Shown here: positions 1 to 6,494 of the stretch, piece after piece
Numbering within the stretch: position 1 is the stretch's first letter
How the letters are laid out: every line of letters starts with the position of its first letter
DNA from: an uncultured Lachnospiraceae bacterium
Lineage (GTDB): Bacteria; Bacillota; Clostridia; Lachnospirales; Lachnospiraceae
DNA: 10,579 nt
NCBI GenBank assembly: GCA_910585605.1
Contig: CAJUFL010000082.1
Span: 1 to 10,579, forward strand
Direction of reading: 5' to 3'
Notes under the pieces: model-generated
Databases searched by the model: none
Seen by the model: the letters and a program-made list of their open reading frames with translations, nothing else
Told to the model about the DNA's origin: nothing
Made by a program: the position numbers and the translations under genes

Positions 1-1064
1 AAACGAAGTGGATTGTGGAGCGGATTTTTGAGCTTGCGGCGCACGGATACGGGGCAAACAAAATCTGCCGCACCCTTGCCGCAGAGAAAGTGCCGATACC
101 CGCATGGTGGGCGGCGCAGAAGAACGGATATAAGGCGAATATTTTTGAGGGACAGCCAGAGGGCAAGAAATACCTCTGGAACATTGTTACCGTTAGCAAA
201 ATATTACAGAATGAAATCTATCTCGGCAATACCGTCCACTACCAGATACAGAAACTATCCTACAAGTCAAAGAAGAACGTCAAGCGACCGAAAGAGGACT
301 GGATGCGAATTGAAAACACCCATGAGCCATTAGTTGACCGTGAAACATGGGATTTAGTGCAGGGGCATATCAACTCCCGCAAACGCAGCCGAAAGGGCGA
401 TGAGCCGCAGATATTCGCAGGGCTGCTCAAATGTGGCGAGTGCGGTTGGAGCCTGTCATCGGCAGGCTCCAAGAACCAGTCAAGGTATTACCGCTGCACG
501 CAGTATTCCGCACATGGGAAAGAAGCGTGTTCCCTGCATTTCATCTCTTACAACCTGCTCTATGCTTTTGTTCTCGGACGGTTACAGTACTGGCTGATGG
601 CGGTAAAGGAGAATGAGGACGCCATTCTGGAACGGTTGTTGCAGAGCAGCAAGAAACAGCGGAGGGCAGAGAATGCCCGTGATGAAAAGGAACTGAAAAA
701 GGCGCAGAAACGCAGGCAGGAATTAAACAACCTCTTTGCGAAGATGTACGAGGACAGGGTAAAAGGGTTTCTTGACGAAGAAAACTATTCCATGCTCTCC
801 GTCAAATACCGCACGGAACAGCAACAGCTTGACGAAACAATAAAGACCATATCCGCAAGGCTTGAGGAAACCAAAGCGGAAACGGACGATGCAAAACGGT
901 GGGTTGACTTAATTCAGAAATACAGTGCCATTGACGAGCTTACCTCCCCGCTTTTGAATGAGCTGATTGAGAAAATCGCAGTCCATCAGTGGCGGAAAGA
1001 TGGGAATGGCAAAAAGGTATGGGACATTGAGATTTATTACCGTTTTGTCGGGAAGATTGATTGA
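1..1064 (+). CDS. Large serine recombinase of an integrative element, 5'-truncated by window edge
   Basis: This is the C-terminal part of a large serine site-specific recombinase, the enzyme that excises and integrates conjugative or mobilisable elements (TndX-like group). The frame is open to the left edge (first whole codon at 3), so the N-terminal catalytic serine resolvase domain, about 200 residues, lies outside the window. Visible parts in order: the end of the Recombinase domain (about residues 1-125, with the typical LWNIVTVSKILQNEIYLGN segment); a zinc ribbon with CGEC and two later cysteines (C144, C147, C165, C176 counted from codon 3); a Lys/Glu-rich coiled coil (about 200-295); and a DUF4368-like C-terminus containing ELTSPLLNELIEKI and ending in YYRFVGKID. 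Base composition is clearly richer in G+C than the genes to the right, fitting horizontal transfer. In Tn5397-type elements tndX sits at one end with its stop close to the terminus, so the element probably ends shortly downstream. The family call is firm; the element type is inference. Confidence 0.93.
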   Translation, partial: TKWIVERIFELAAHGYGANKICRTLAAEKVPIPAWWAAQKNGYKANIFEGQPEGKKYLWNIVTVSKILQNEIYLGNTVHYQIQKLSYKSKKNVKRPKEDWMRIENTHEPLVDRETWDLVQGHINSRKRSRKGDEPQIFAGLLKCGECGWSLSSAGSKNQSRYYRCTQYSAHGKEACSLHFISYNLLYAFVLGRLQYWLMAVKENEDAILERLLQSSKKQRRAENARDEKELKKAQKRRQELNNLFAKMYEDRVKGFLDEENYSMLSVKYRTEQQQLDETIKTISARLEETKAETDDAKRWVDLIQKYSAIDELTSPLLNELIEKIAVHQWRKDGNGKKVWDIEIYYRFVGKID

Positions 1065-1078
1065 AAGATAGAAACTAT

Positions 1079-1107
1079 GGGGAATGTGCCATTTATGGCA
1101 GTTCCCC
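1079..1107 (+). terminator. Hairpin after recombinase gene, terminator-like
   Basis: GGGGAA at the left pairs with TTCCCC at the right, and TGCCA with TGGCA inside, around a TTTA loop with a small asymmetric internal loop. It begins 14 bases after the recombinase stop codon. No T-run follows, so intrinsic termination is uncertain. A recombinase binding or structural role at the element end is the alternative. Confidence 0.45.
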
Positions 1108-1189
1108 GAAAGATTATCCTTAAGTAAAGTAAAGCGGACTTATAATCTATTTAAAGTTATATTTTTGAAATTACTATAGTGTGAGATAT

Positions 1190-1351
1190 TGTACATCGTT
1201 CACCCAATAACTAGTCTTTTGCTTGCTGATTTCTCTGAAGTACTACTCCCCAAGCCTCAGCGTAGCCATCACTATGCTTACGTTTGGGAAGTATTACTCT
1301 TAGAAAATATTTTCTACACAAAAGGACCAGTTATTTAATGAACGATGTACA
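1190..1351. repeat. 162-base imperfect palindrome, MITE-like or long hairpin
   Basis: The outer 12 bases match perfectly as an inverted repeat (TGTACATCGTTC at 1190-1201 against 1340-1351). The similarity continues inward through AATAACT, GTC and CTTTTG blocks, then a block around 1237-1251 pairing with 1286-1300, and an inner stem 1259-1265/1272-1278 closing on a CCATCA loop. Nearly the whole segment therefore folds on itself, with scattered mismatches and small bulges. It lies between two converging genes. A non-autonomous inverted-repeat element is the likeliest reading; a structured RNA or a large bidirectional terminator is possible. No target-site duplication was recognised. Confidence 0.7.
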
Positions 1352-1373
1352 GGGAATATAAATATATATCAGG

Positions 1374-2387
1374 TTACTTTTTGGCAGCTTTTTTTGAAAA
1401 CTGGTTATCTACAAGCTTGTCGTATGGAACACGGTTATCCAGTTCACCGGCACCCATTAAGATATTCAGCAGCAAGTCAAAACTGCTTTCCTCAAACATC
1501 AGATTGTCTTTCCAGGTATCCTGTTCATGGTATCTTGTTACGATTTTCTCAATAGTTTTAATATCTGTTTCTTCAAACTGGGGAGCTATTACTTCAGCAA
1601 TTTCTTCCGGAGTATGAGTATTTACGTATTCCATTCCCTTTTGCAGGGCATTGGTAAAACTTTGAATAGTTTTTTCATTTTTTGCAAGGTAATCTTTTGT
1701 AGTACAGTAAGAAGTATATGGAACATAACCGGAGTCAACGCCTAGTGAGGCTACAACGTAGCCTTCATTGGCAGATTCCAAAGCAGTTGCAGAAGGTTCA
1801 AATTCTACTGTGAATGTACCCTGACCACCAGAAAATGCAGCCGCGGTACTTCCGAAATCAATACTTTGGTCAATTTGCAAATCTGTGGAAGGATCAATTC
1901 CGTTTTTTTCCAGAATATATTCAAAGACCATTTCCGGCATACCGCCCTTCCGGCCGCCAAGTACGTCTGCTCCTTTTAGCATATCCCAGCTGAAATTTTC
2001 GATAGGTTCTCTGGCAACCAGGAAATTTCCTGCTCTCTGGGTAAGCTGGGCAAAGTTGACAGCGTAGTTGGAGGCCCCTTCATTATAAAGATATACGGAG
2101 GATTCAGCCCCCATAAATCCGATATCGGCTTCTCCGGCTAACAATGCAGACATGGTTTTATCTGCTCCGAATCCGGTTACTAATTCAAGGTCTATGCCCT
2201 CCTCTTCAAAATATCCATTTTCAATTGCTACATATTGCGGGGCATAGAAAATGGAATGTGCGACTTCATTTAATGTAACCTTAGTAAGTTCGTTATCTTT
2301 TTTACCACATGCTGCACAGGTTGTTAAAAGCATGGCAGACACAAGCAAAAAGACCCCAAGGGTTTTTGTTATTCTGTTTCCCTTCAT
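1374..2387 (-). CDS. ABC transporter substrate-binding lipoprotein, NMT1/THI5-like (SsuA/ThiY/TauA superfamily)
   Basis: This is a periplasmic-binding-type lipoprotein that would capture a small solute outside the cell for an ABC importer. The family binds nitrate, sulfonates, taurine or thiamine pyrimidine precursors; the substrate here cannot be told. The N-terminus is a lipoprotein signal: basic start, hydrophobic core, then a Cys-rich box with candidate lipidated cysteines at 24 and 27, the latter followed by GKKDN. The mature part carries family signatures FYAPQYVAIENGYFEEEGID, then a LLAGEADIGFMG segment and PEMVFEYIL. Length 337 residues is usual. The ATG at 2387 is preferred over TTG at 2390 because GGAG (2395-2398 on the minus strand) sits 7 bases before it. 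No permease or ATPase adjoins it: downstream lies the palindrome and the mobile element, upstream the divergent amylase. It may have been separated from its transporter by the insertion, or may work with a distant one. Confidence 0.9.
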   Translation of the reverse strand: MKGNRITKTLGVFLLVSAMLLTTCAACGKKDNELTKVTLNEVAHSIFYAPQYVAIENGYFEEEGIDLELVTGFGADKTMSALLAGEADIGFMGAESSVYLYNEGASNYAVNFAQLTQRAGNFLVAREPIENFSWDMLKGADVLGGRKGGMPEMVFEYILEKNGIDPSTDLQIDQSIDFGSTAAAFSGGQGTFTVEFEPSATALESANEGYVVASLGVDSGYVPYTSYCTTKDYLAKNEKTIQSFTNALQKGMEYVNTHTPEEIAEVIAPQFEETDIKTIEKIVTRYHEQDTWKDNLMFEESSFDLLLNILMGAGELDNRVPYDKLVDNQFSKKAAKK

Positions 2388-2413
2388 CAAATGGCTCCAA
2401 ATACTTTTTTAGT

Positions 2414-2442
2414 AGTATATTCACGTTCTAAATAAATGTTCA
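2414..2442 (-). promoter_or_regulatory. Candidate promoter of the binding-protein gene
   Basis: On the minus strand a -10 TATACT (2414-2419) is preceded, after a 17-base spacer, by a weak -35 TGAACA (2437-2442). It lies about 27 bases before the start codon. The -10 is good; the -35 matches consensus at only four of six positions. Confidence 0.5.
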
Positions 2443-2502
2443 GTGGCAAGTATTTCCAAAATTGTTTATAGCAAAAATACTGAAAAATTCCTGTTATCTT
2501 TC

Positions 2503-2531
2503 TTGCAGTTTATGTCTATATTTGTTATACT
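2503..2531 (+). promoter_or_regulatory. Sigma-A promoter of the amylase gene
   Basis: TTGCAG (2503-2508) and TATACT (2526-2531) are separated by exactly 17 bases, giving a predicted start near 2538 and a leader of about 30 bases before the GTG start. It is the only well-formed promoter before the amylase gene. Confidence 0.75.
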
Positions 2532-2550
2532 GAAAATTATATATAGACAT
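2512..2550. promoter_or_regulatory. Inverted repeat spanning the amylase -10, candidate operator
   Basis: ATGTCTATAT (2512-2521) and ATATAGACAT (2541-2550) are perfect reverse complements separated by 19 bases that contain the -10 box and the predicted start site. The left arm would be upstream of transcription, so a DNA site for a repressor or dimeric regulator is more plausible than an RNA hairpin. The regulator is unknown; a CcpA-type cre site is not evident. Confidence 0.5.
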
Positions 2551-2556
2551 TTGCAA

Positions 2557-2561
2557 AGGAG
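2557..2561 (+). promoter_or_regulatory. Ribosome binding site favouring the GTG start of the amylase
   Basis: AGGAG ends 8 bases before GTG 2570. The alternative ATG at 2603 has only a GGGGG run (2590-2594) before it. The strong site would have no purpose if translation began at 2603, although homology of the mature protein starts near that ATG. Confidence 0.6.
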
Positions 2562-2569
2562 AAAAGCAG

Positions 2570-4060
2570 GTGTACATTTTTTGCAGACTGGGGGATACTT
2601 CTATGGATAATAACGGACTAATGATGCAGTATTTTGAATGGTATTTACCGGAGGATCATAGCTTATGGAAGCATATTATGGAGGAGGTTTCCAAACTGAA
2701 AACTCTTGGCGTAACTGCTCTTTGGCTGCCGCCTGCTTATAAGGGAGCCGGAGGAGACAAGGACGTTGGATACGGAGTTTATGATTTATACGATTTAGGT
2801 GAGTTTAATCAAAAGGGAAGTGTTCCTACAAAATATGGAACAAAAAAAGAATACATTGAAATGATAAAAGAGGTCCAGAAAAAAGGGATTGACGTATATG
2901 CAGATATTGTCTTAAATCATAAGATTGGTGCAGATGAGACGGAATATATACAGGCAGAAGAGTTTAATGCATGTAGCAGAAACCAGATGATTGGTGATGA
3001 AAAGACAATTTGTGGATGGACCAAATTCACGTTTCCGGGTCGTAAAGGAAAGTATTCTGATTTTACTTGGAACTGGTCACATTTTGACGGGATTGACTGG
3101 GATCAGCAATCTACCAGAAATGCAATATTCAGGTTTGCTGGGAAAACATGGGATGAGGCGGTAGATGATGAAAACGGTAATTATGATTATTTGATGGGGG
3201 CAGATATTGATTTTGAAAACCCTGAAGTTAAAGATGAACTTTACAGATGGGGTGAATGGTATTTGAAAATGACAGGTGTCCATGGATTCCGCCTGGATGC
3301 AGTTAAGCATATAGGATATTATTTTTATAAAGACTGGCTTCCTGTTATGAGAGAGGCAGCCGGAAGAGATTTGTTTAGTGTTGGGGAATACTGGCATTGG
3401 GATGTGAATCATTTAGAGCGTTATCTTGTAAATGTCAATTATGAAATGTCTCTTTTTGATGTGCCTCTTCATTTGCATTTTCATGACGCATCAAAAGCAC
3501 ATGGAGATTACAATATGGCCACCATACTGAATGATACACTGGTGAGCAGGCATCCGATTCATGCTGTGACTTTTGTTGATAATCATGATACCCAGCCGGG
3601 ACAGTCTTTGCAGTCATGGGTGGAAGATTGGTTCAAACCACATGCATATGCAATTACACTGTTAAGAAGGGATGGATATCCGTGCGTATTTTATGGAGAT
3701 TATTATGGAATACCGCATGATGATATTTCGCCGAAAAAAGCACTTCTCAATAAAATGATGAAAATAAGAAAACGCTTTGCGTATGGAGAAGAGCATGATT
3801 ATTTTGATGATTATAATGTAGTAGGATGGACTAGAGAAGGCGATGCAGAGCACAAGAATTCCGGAATTGCAGTTGTGATGTCAGATAGTACAGGCGGAAG
3901 TAAAAGAATGTATATTGGCAGGCAGTTTGCAGGTCAGTTTTTTAAAGATGCATTGGGAAACGCAAAATATAACATTAAGATAGATGATGATGGCTGCGGA
4001 GAGTTTTATGTAAACCGAGAGACTGTGTCGATCTGGATTAATGAAAATGCAAAATTATAG
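2570..4060 (+). CDS. Cytoplasmic alpha-amylase, glycoside hydrolase family 13 (subfamily 5 type)
   Basis: This enzyme hydrolyses internal alpha-1,4 bonds of starch, glycogen or maltodextrins. All four GH13 regions are present: I DIVLNH (112-117), II GFRLDAVKH with nucleophile D243, III VGEYW with acid/base E273, and IV FVDNHDT with D340. The opening LMMQYFEWYLP and the DNHDTQPGQSL run resemble liquefying bacillary and clostridial amylases of GH13_5. No signal peptide or membrane segment is seen, so it probably acts inside the cell on imported dextrins or storage glycogen. At 496 residues it is near the usual 480-500 and appears full length with a C-terminal beta domain. The start is chosen as GTG 2570 from the AGGAG site; ATG 2603 would remove 11 residues (including a Cys) that are not part of the typical family N-terminus. 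No terminator is evident before yerC, so some read-through is possible. Confidence 0.96.
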   Translation: MYIFCRLGDTSMDNNGLMMQYFEWYLPEDHSLWKHIMEEVSKLKTLGVTALWLPPAYKGAGGDKDVGYGVYDLYDLGEFNQKGSVPTKYGTKKEYIEMIKEVQKKGIDVYADIVLNHKIGADETEYIQAEEFNACSRNQMIGDEKTICGWTKFTFPGRKGKYSDFTWNWSHFDGIDWDQQSTRNAIFRFAGKTWDEAVDDENGNYDYLMGADIDFENPEVKDELYRWGEWYLKMTGVHGFRLDAVKHIGYYFYKDWLPVMREAAGRDLFSVGEYWHWDVNHLERYLVNVNYEMSLFDVPLHLHFHDASKAHGDYNMATILNDTLVSRHPIHAVTFVDNHDTQPGQSLQSWVEDWFKPHAYAITLLRRDGYPCVFYGDYYGIPHDDISPKKALLNKMMKIRKRFAYGEEHDYFDDYNVVGWTREGDAEHKNSGIAVVMSDSTGGSKRMYIGRQFAGQFFKDALGNAKYNIKIDDDGCGEFYVNRETVSIWINENAKL

Positions 4061-4078
4061 GGATAATAAGAAATTTGG

Positions 4079-4107
4079 TTGCATAAATTATACATCTATA
4101 TTATAAT
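4079..4107 (+). promoter_or_regulatory. Consensus sigma-A promoter of the TrpR-like gene
   Basis: TTGCAT (4079-4084), a 17-base spacer and a perfect TATAAT (4102-4107) predict initiation near 4114, leaving a leader of about 50 bases. It begins only 19 bases after the amylase stop codon. Confidence 0.8.
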
Positions 4108-4154
4108 GATGTTACTTTATCACAGTAAAGATGTACAGTAATAATGTATAGATG
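4091..4154. promoter_or_regulatory. Overlapping inverted repeats around the yerC promoter, candidate operator
   Basis: Three nested inverted repeats surround the -10 and start: TACATCT (4091-4097) with AGATGTA (4129-4135), TTACT (4112-4116) with AGTAA (4124-4128), and CATCTATA (4093-4100) with TATAGATG (4147-4154). Because the product is a TrpR-fold DNA-binding protein, self-control is a natural guess, but nothing here proves it. The AT-rich composition raises the chance of accidental repeats. Confidence 0.35.
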
Positions 4155-4165
4155 GAGCGTGGCAT

Positions 4166-4462
4166 ATGGGAAAGAGCGTAAGAACAAAAGCAGTAAGTGA
4201 GTTATTTGAAGCGATTCTTACATTGAAGGAAGAAGAGGAATGCTTTGATTTTTTTGAAGATGTATGTACGGTAAATGAATTATTATCTTTGGCACAGAGA
4301 TTTGAGGTGGCAAAGATGTTAAAAGAAGGACGTACATATATGGAGGTTGCAGAACAGACAGGTGCTTCTACAGCTACGATATCCAGGGTAAATCGTTCGT
4401 TGAATTATGGCAAGGACGGCTATGAGATGGTTTTTGCACGTATGAAAGAAAATAGAAAATAG
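4166..4462 (+). CDS. yerC: TrpR-related DNA-binding protein, YerC/YecD family
   Basis: This is a small helix-turn-helix protein of the Trp-repressor superfamily. The segment from FFEDVCTVNEL to RFEVAKML (29-52) matches the conserved core, followed by the TrpR-type helix-turn-helix TYMEVAEQTGASTATISRV (57-75). Length is 98 residues, normal for YerC/YecD (about 95-105). GGAG (4154-4157) lies 8 bases before the ATG. YerC proteins are widespread in Firmicutes with poorly defined targets; they are not shown to bind tryptophan, and no trp genes are near. It has its own promoter and ends at a strong bidirectional terminator, so it is probably a single-gene unit. In Lachnospiraceae such genes are often near pcrA, and here pcrA is two genes away; that neighbourhood is from memory. 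The family call is firm and the regulatory target is unknown. Confidence 0.93.
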   Translation: MGKSVRTKAVSELFEAILTLKEEEECFDFFEDVCTVNELLSLAQRFEVAKMLKEGRTYMEVAEQTGASTATISRVNRSLNYGKDGYEMVFARMKENRK

Positions 4463-4497
4463 ATGCCTTTGTTTAGGATATTGAGACTTGCATAATT

Positions 4498-4543
4498 AAA
4501 AAAAGACTGCCGTATTATAAAAAATATAATATGGCAGCTTTTT
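4498..4543. terminator. Bidirectional intrinsic terminator between convergent genes
   Basis: A 13-bp stem (4507-4519 with 4525-4537, one G-T pair) closes on an AAAAA loop. It is flanked by seven A residues on the left (4498-4504) and CTTTTT on the right, so it has a T-run on either strand. It serves the TrpR-like gene on the plus strand and the DUF1836 gene on the minus strand, whose stop codon is only a few bases away. Confidence 0.92.
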
Positions 4544-4546
4544 ACA

Positions 4547-5194
4547 TTAAGCTTTTTCTTTTTTCTCTTTTTGCTTTGCCAGTTCCTTAGCTTCCTTTAA
4601 TTCTGCTTTTGTAGAAGGAGAAGGCTGTAAGGAGTCAATGAGTTTTTCAACAAGCTGTTTTTTGGCATAAATATCATAACTTAGCATGGTGATCATGGCA
4701 AAGGTTTTAAGATAATCTTCATTTTCTTCAAATTGACAGTTGGCAATCTGATAAACTTCTTCGATGCTTTTTCTTACATGTATACCATACTGCTGTTCTA
4801 ATTCAAATAAATCCTTGTATATATCTGACATCGTTACGCCATCACTTTTTTGAAAGTAGGTATCGGTCATAGGATTTAATAAATTTTGGATATCATTTAT
4901 TGATAAGAAATTCTTTAAATAGTATATATAAATCAAAAGGATGATGTGGTCTTTTGAATATTTTTTCTTATCGGAGGGCGGTAGAAGATTATTTTTTGAA
5001 TAATTATTAATCATGGTTTTAGTAAGGATCTTATCTTCCTCATGCCGCTTGTTGCCCTGAAGCTGTTTTTCCATAAATGTAGTAATTTGGTCCATATAAA
5101 GTTCAATGGAAGGAATATCTTCCGGATAAATATAATCTAATTTGATCCATTCCTCAATTTGTTCCCTGATTTCGCTAAATGTTTTCTGATTCAT
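4547..5194 (-). CDS. DUF1836 domain protein, putative MerR-like helix-turn-helix regulator
   Basis: This is a soluble 215-residue protein with the DUF1836 signature: LTKTMINNYSKNNLLPPSDKK (57-77), then YSKDHIILLIYIYYLKNFLS (79-98) and SINDIQNLLNP. That arrangement (a helix-turn-helix that picks out 'N-Y-K-N-L-P' followed by a helical hairpin) resembles the DNA-reading part of MerR-type proteins, so a DNA-binding role is inferred; no target is known. The N-terminus (1-50) is predicted helical. The tail (195-215) is Lys/Glu-rich and may be a disordered or coiled segment. The start at 5194 has a weak GGGA site about 6 bases before it. It lies downstream of metF on the same strand with a 205-base gap, so either separate transcription or read-through from metF is possible. 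Confidence 0.88.
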   Translation of the reverse strand: MNQKTFSEIREQIEEWIKLDYIYPEDIPSIELYMDQITTFMEKQLQGNKRHEEDKILTKTMINNYSKNNLLPPSDKKKYSKDHIILLIYIYYLKNFLSINDIQNLLNPMTDTYFQKSDGVTMSDIYKDLFELEQQYGIHVRKSIEEVYQIANCQFEENEDYLKTFAMITMLSYDIYAKKQLVEKLIDSLQPSPSTKAELKEAKELAKQKEKKEKA

Positions 5195-5364
5195 AATAGT
5201 TCCCGTCCCATATTATATTTTCTGATTGTGATCTGTATATAGTTTCATCCGTAGTCAATGTAAATGATTTTTAGTATTATTGTATATAGAAAGATTCCTG
5301 ACCAGCTTTTGTGCTTTTTTAGGATTTCCATAGCAATATGATAAAGATGTGTCTATGTCACAGT

Positions 5365-5385
5365 ATATAGTTATTGAAACTATAT
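5365..5385. other. Small hairpin between metF and the DUF1836 gene
   Basis: ATATAGTT (5365-5372) pairs with AACTATAT (5378-5385) around a 5-base loop, just after the metF stop on the minus strand. No T-run follows on either strand, so it is not a standard terminator. It could slow transcription, protect the metF 3' end, or bind a regulator upstream of the DUF1836 gene. Confidence 0.35.
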
Positions 5386-5399
5386 TGCAAGAAAAATTT

Positions 5400-6260
5400 T
5401 TACCTCGTTATATTGTTCATAATTTCTATTGCGGTAGAAGCCTTATTCATAGTATAAATGTGAATGCCATCTACTCCGTTAGCAATTAAATCATCTATCT
5501 GATTTATCGCATATTCTATACCAGCCTTATGCATATCTTCCGGAGAATCTGTGTATTTGGCTACAAGATTGCTTAAAGATTGTGGAATAGAGGTTCCAGA
5601 CAGGGTTATGCTGGTACTAAGCTGTTTTGCAGAAGTGATTGGCATGATACCTGCTGAAACAGGTATTTGAATGCCAGCTTTTGCGGTTTCCTCACGAAAT
5701 TCATAGAATTTAGTGTTATCAAAAAACATTTGTGTGATTAAAAAGCTTACGCCAGCATCAATTTTTTGTTTTAGATAATATAAATCTGACTGTCTGGATT
5801 CAGATTCAGGATGAATTTCAGGATAACATGCAGCAGCTACGCATACATCAGAATGTTTATGGATAATACGAATGATATCCTCGGCATATAAAAAAATGCG
5901 GTTGGCATAATCATCATCACTCATATCTTTTGGACGGTCGCCACGGAGTGCCAGAACATTAGATACCCCTTTTTTATTTAAATCCTGTAAAAACTGAAGT
6001 AAAAATGGCTCGTTCATTGCAACTGCGGTAAGATGGGCAATGGGTTCAATTTCACATATGTTTTTAATATAGGCAGCAATGGCTGCGGTCTTTTTGGAAT
6101 TACTTCCTCCAGCACCGTAGGTAACACTGATAAAGTCGGGTTGTAATGTTTTTAAGGTATCCAGTGTTTTGTAAATGTCGTATATTTCATCGTTTTTTTT
6201 AGGAGGAAATACCTCAAAAGAAAAAACAGTTTTTTTCTGAGCGTAAATATCTTTAATCAT
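5400..6260 (-). CDS. metF: Methylenetetrahydrofolate reductase (MetF)
   Basis: This flavoenzyme reduces 5,10-methylene-THF to 5-methyl-THF, feeding methionine synthesis and, in acetogens, the methyl branch of the Wood-Ljungdahl pathway. The TIM-barrel fold is covered end to end in 286 residues, the normal bacterial length. Motifs: FSFEVFPPK with the proton-donor Glu at 16; ISVTYGAGGS (44-53); HLTAV (76-80); VLALRGDRP with the flavin/folate Asp at 108; ACYPEIHPES (144-153); ITQMFFDN (175-182); AGIMPI (203-208); and a C-terminal HIYTMN (267-272). AAGGA on the minus strand (6268-6272) stands 7 bases before the ATG. There is no adjacent metV, rnfC2 or metH, so the electron donor cannot be inferred from context. 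No SAM riboswitch or T-box core is seen in its 5' region, so methionine control, if present, must be of another kind. It is divergent from pcrA. Confidence 0.97.
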   Translation of the reverse strand: MIKDIYAQKKTVFSFEVFPPKKNDEIYDIYKTLDTLKTLQPDFISVTYGAGGSNSKKTAAIAAYIKNICEIEPIAHLTAVAMNEPFLLQFLQDLNKKGVSNVLALRGDRPKDMSDDDYANRIFLYAEDIIRIIHKHSDVCVAAACYPEIHPESESRQSDLYYLKQKIDAGVSFLITQMFFDNTKFYEFREETAKAGIQIPVSAGIMPITSAKQLSTSITLSGTSIPQSLSNLVAKYTDSPEDMHKAGIEYAINQIDDLIANGVDGIHIYTMNKASTAIEIMNNITR

Positions 6261-6292
6261 AATAGTGTCCTTTCTTTATGTTAGTATTATTC

Positions 6293-6321
6293 ATAATATC
6301 ATAATTTTCAGGCTGTAACAA
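6293..6321 (-). promoter_or_regulatory. Candidate metF promoter
   Basis: Minus-strand -35 TTGTTA (6316-6321) and -10 TATTAT (6293-6298) are separated by 17 bases. Predicted initiation near 6286 leaves a leader of about 25 bases, too short for a riboswitch. Confidence 0.55.
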
Positions 6322-6368
6322 GCGTGCAGATGGAATATTTGTCCATATTGGCAGGATAAGTAAAATGT

Positions 6369-6397
6369 TTGCACAGTATAGAGAAATCATGTATACT
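6369..6397 (+). promoter_or_regulatory. Sigma-A promoter of pcrA
   Basis: TTGCAC (6369-6374), a 17-base spacer and TATACT (6392-6397) predict initiation near 6404. This gives a leader of about 100 bases that contains the hairpin at 6458-6487. No LexA-type operator is recognised here. Confidence 0.75.
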
Positions 6398-6457
6398 AAA
6401 CAAATACAGGAAAATTTGAATGTACAGTGATGATTATAGATTCAAAAATTTACAATA

Positions 6458-6487
6458 ACAGTCATCAGCTGTTTTACTGCTGACTGT
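6458..6487 (+). promoter_or_regulatory. Leader hairpin just before the pcrA ribosome binding site
   Basis: ACAGTC and AGC (6458-6463, 6467-6469, with a 3-base bulge) pair with GCTGACTGT (6479-6487) around a 9-base loop. It ends 7 bases before the pcrA ribosome binding site. It may shape mRNA stability or translation; no T-run follows, so it is not a terminator. Confidence 0.4.
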
Positions 6488-6494
6488 GAATAAT

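Larger units (their letters stand above)
1065..1373. other. Gene-free spacer with probable mobile-element/chromosome junction
   Basis: These 309 bases hold no convincing coding frame. They contain a short hairpin directly after the recombinase stop (1079-1107), an AT-rich stretch (about 1115-1189) without a clear promoter, and a long imperfect palindrome (1190-1351). Composition drops from the G+C-rich recombinase gene to AT-rich DNA within the first 60-100 bases, so an integration junction is likely near there. No direct repeat marking the junction can be recognised without the other end of the element. Confidence 0.5.

Noticed and set aside
1374..2387. Binding-protein gene as a pseudogene cut by the mobile element
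   Set aside because: The frame is intact from lipoprotein signal to a normal-length C-terminus with its own ribosome binding site and promoter.
4166..5194. YerC plus DUF1836 as a toxin-antitoxin or defence pair
   Set aside because: The genes are convergent with a terminator between them and belong to regulator families; there is no toxin-like domain.
5205..5217. TATAAT (minus strand) as -10 of the DUF1836 gene
   Set aside because: No acceptable -35 is found 16-18 bases upstream, and initiation would fall almost on the ribosome binding site.
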